64,000 nt of DNA from positions 2,786,001 through 2,850,000 of the forward strand of contig NZ_CP101527.1 in assembly GCF_026427595.1 (NCBI RefSeq), read 5' to 3'. Positions 60,883 through 64,000 of the stretch are shown piece by piece. How positions within the stretch are numbered: the first letter of the stretch is position 1; every line of letters starts with the position of its first letter. The DNA is from Alkalimarinus sediminis. Its GTDB lineage: Bacteria; Pseudomonadota; Gammaproteobacteria; Pseudomonadales; Oleiphilaceae. The notes under the pieces were generated by a model, which did no database searches, was not told the DNA's origin, and saw nothing but the letters and a program-made list of their open reading frames with translations. Position numbers and translations under genes: made by a program.

Positions 60883-61018
60883 GCTCGGCCTCGCATCACA
60901 GATGCGAGTCGTTCACGGTTTCCGAAGCGGTGCTTCGTATGCCTTCGGCACCACCGCTCACCCTACTCTCTCATGGTCTGTGGTCGCTGCGCTCCGCCTT
61001 TAACCTTTCTCCATGTGA

Positions 61019-61081
61019 CAGGCAATAAAAAACCCCGATAGGATAACCTATCGGGGTTTCGTATTTAGATGCCTGACGATG
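61019..61081. repeat. 63-bp direct repeat of the 5S 3' end plus rRNA terminator (copy 2, in place)
   Basis: The functional copy: the last 5S bases, the spacer and the intact terminator. It matches 60820-60882 except at two positions. Confidence 0.85.
61027..61059 (-). terminator. Intrinsic terminator of the rRNA operon
   Basis: CCCCGATAGG (61033-61042) pairs perfectly with CCTATCGGGG (61047-61056), loop ATAA, extended by A-T pairs; reading leftward it ends in a run of six T. It starts 11 bases after the 5S 3' end. Confidence 0.88.
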
Positions 61082-61188
61082 ACCTACTCTCACATGGGGA
61101 GACCCCACACTACCATCGGCGCTGAACCGTTTCACGACTGAGTTCGGGATGGGATCAGGTGGTTCCAGTTCGCTATTGTCATCAGGCA
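61070..61188 (-). rRNA. rrf: 5S ribosomal RNA
   Basis: About 119 bases. The minus strand begins TGCCTGATGACAATAGCGAAC and ends CATCGTCAGGCA, whose ends pair as helix I; the internal GAACCACCTGATCCCATCCC and GAACTCAG (loop B/C) and GTGTGGGGTCTCCCCATGTG stretches are typical (written here in pieces within the length limit: GATCCCATCCCGAACTC and GTAGTGTGGGG). It follows 23S rRNA by about 236 bases, in the usual 16S-23S-5S order. Confidence 0.95.
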
Positions 61189-61424
61189 AAACCTTGGTCG
61201 GTTGATCATCTTTTCTATAGTGTTCACTATATTTGCGTTGATCAACCCACATCAATTCTGCAATGTCTTTAACATTTAGTAAGTTATTAAGTTATCTAAC
61301 ATCTCGGATCATAATCACATTATCCGGTTACCTCCATGGATGGAGGATATGCTCAAGATTGTCTGGAACAATCTTAGCCAATATTGTTTGTTTTGGTGTT
61401 ATTCCAAAACTATTTGGGCGTTAT
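61189..61424. other. 23S-5S spacer with three hairpins
   Basis: A 236-base transcribed spacer without tRNA. Hairpins: GGTTGATCA (61200-61208) with TGATCAACC (61239-61247), enclosing a second TATAGT/ACTATA stem; CCTCCA (61331-61336) with TGGAGG (61341-61346); and AAGATTGT (61355-61362) with ACAATCTT (61368-61375). These could guide RNase III or other processing. Confidence 0.6.

Positions 61425-64000
<2,576 letters not shown>

Larger units (their letters stand above)
60373..61069. other. Non-coding region between the araC-type gene and the rRNA operon end
   Basis: About 700 bases without a supported gene. It contains a 12-base perfect palindrome CTATCCGGATAG (60628-60639), an imperfect ACCACG/CGTGGT hairpin (60658-60683), a duplicated copy of the rRNA operon tail (60820-60882), a perfect hairpin CTCGCATC/GATGCGAG (60890-60908) with a three-base loop, and the operon's real terminator at the right edge. 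Short frames in this stretch show no domain. Confidence 0.6.

Noticed and set aside
61200..61247. FNR-type site or tRNA in the 23S-5S spacer
   Set aside because: TTGATCA/TGATCAA is part of a longer RNA hairpin and does not have the FNR spacing; no tRNA cloverleaf or T-loop sequence is found.

Overview
The window is a stretch of core chromosome from a marine-type gammaproteobacterium, probably from the Pseudomonadales/Oceanospirillales side. This is inferred from the Gram-negative envelope genes (LpxC, Lgt, LpoA and a MurE with the meso-diaminopimelate motif DNPR), the SspA/SspB and DciA proteins, a sodium-type PomAB flagellar motor, a RegB/RegA (RoxSR) redox two-component pair, and a gene order that largely matches what I know of Pseudomonas (ilvD-folA-thyA-lgt; pomAB-xseB-ispA-dxs; mutT-argJ-secA; the dcw cluster; rnpB-rsmI-lpoA-yraN-diaA; sspBA-petCBA-rpsI-rplM). 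No phage, insertion sequence, CRISPR array or defence island was seen.

Layout. Positions 1-10.6 kb: the end of ilvD, folA, a large PAS-containing chemoreceptor, thyA, lgt, a TauE/SafE-type permease, an NRDE-family protein, a PilZ protein and the pomA-pomB motor pair. 10.8-17.6 kb: xseB, ispA and dxs (isoprenoid start), then leftward ribA, moaA, moaC and a Nudix-thiamine-phosphate-synthase fusion. 17.6-24.7 kb: argJ, secA, an M23 peptidase, dciA on the other strand, and lpxC. 24.8-41.9 kb: one complete leftward division and cell-wall (dcw) cluster, mraZ-rsmH-ftsL-ftsI-murE-murF-mraY-murD-ftsW-murG-murC-ddlB-ftsQ-ftsA-ftsZ, with most genes touching or overlapping. 42.2-46.6 kb: RNase P RNA, rsmI, lpoA, yraN and diaA. 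46.7-51.7 kb: sspB, sspA, the cytochrome bc1 genes petABC, and rpsI-rplM. 51.9-60.4 kb: a TatD-type nuclease, prfC, the roxS-roxR pair, rimI, a cryptic holD-like gene, leuA and an AraC-type regulator. 60.4-64 kb: a non-coding stretch, then the 3' end of a leftward rRNA operon (5S and about 2.6 kb of 23S).

How the genes work together. The centre builds and divides the envelope: MurC-F, Ddl, MraY and MurG make lipid II, FtsW/FtsI polymerise it at the septum, FtsL/Q/A/Z position it, LpxC makes lipid A, and LpoA and the M23 protein act on finished peptidoglycan. The ends hold nucleotide and cofactor metabolism (FolA/ThyA, Dxs/IspA, RibA, MoaA/MoaC), replication accessories (DciA, a psi-like protein, DiaA), the bc1 complex and a redox regulator.

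The window is mostly conserved housekeeping DNA. The points I think most worth a second look are: a four-unit, 10-bp-period repeat array at the mraZ promoter that fits an autoregulatory MraZ box; a RegB-family kinase with His in place of the usual acidic residue after the phospho-acceptor His and with a His/Met-rich extracytoplasmic loop; a very long holD-like gene between leuA and rimI; a perfect CRP-type palindrome at the ribA promoter; and a 63-bp duplication of the rRNA operon tail that copies the 5S 3' end and terminator. Several starts were moved from the longest reading frame to an internal ATG, GTG or TTG on ribosome-binding-site or homologue grounds, as stated in the entries.
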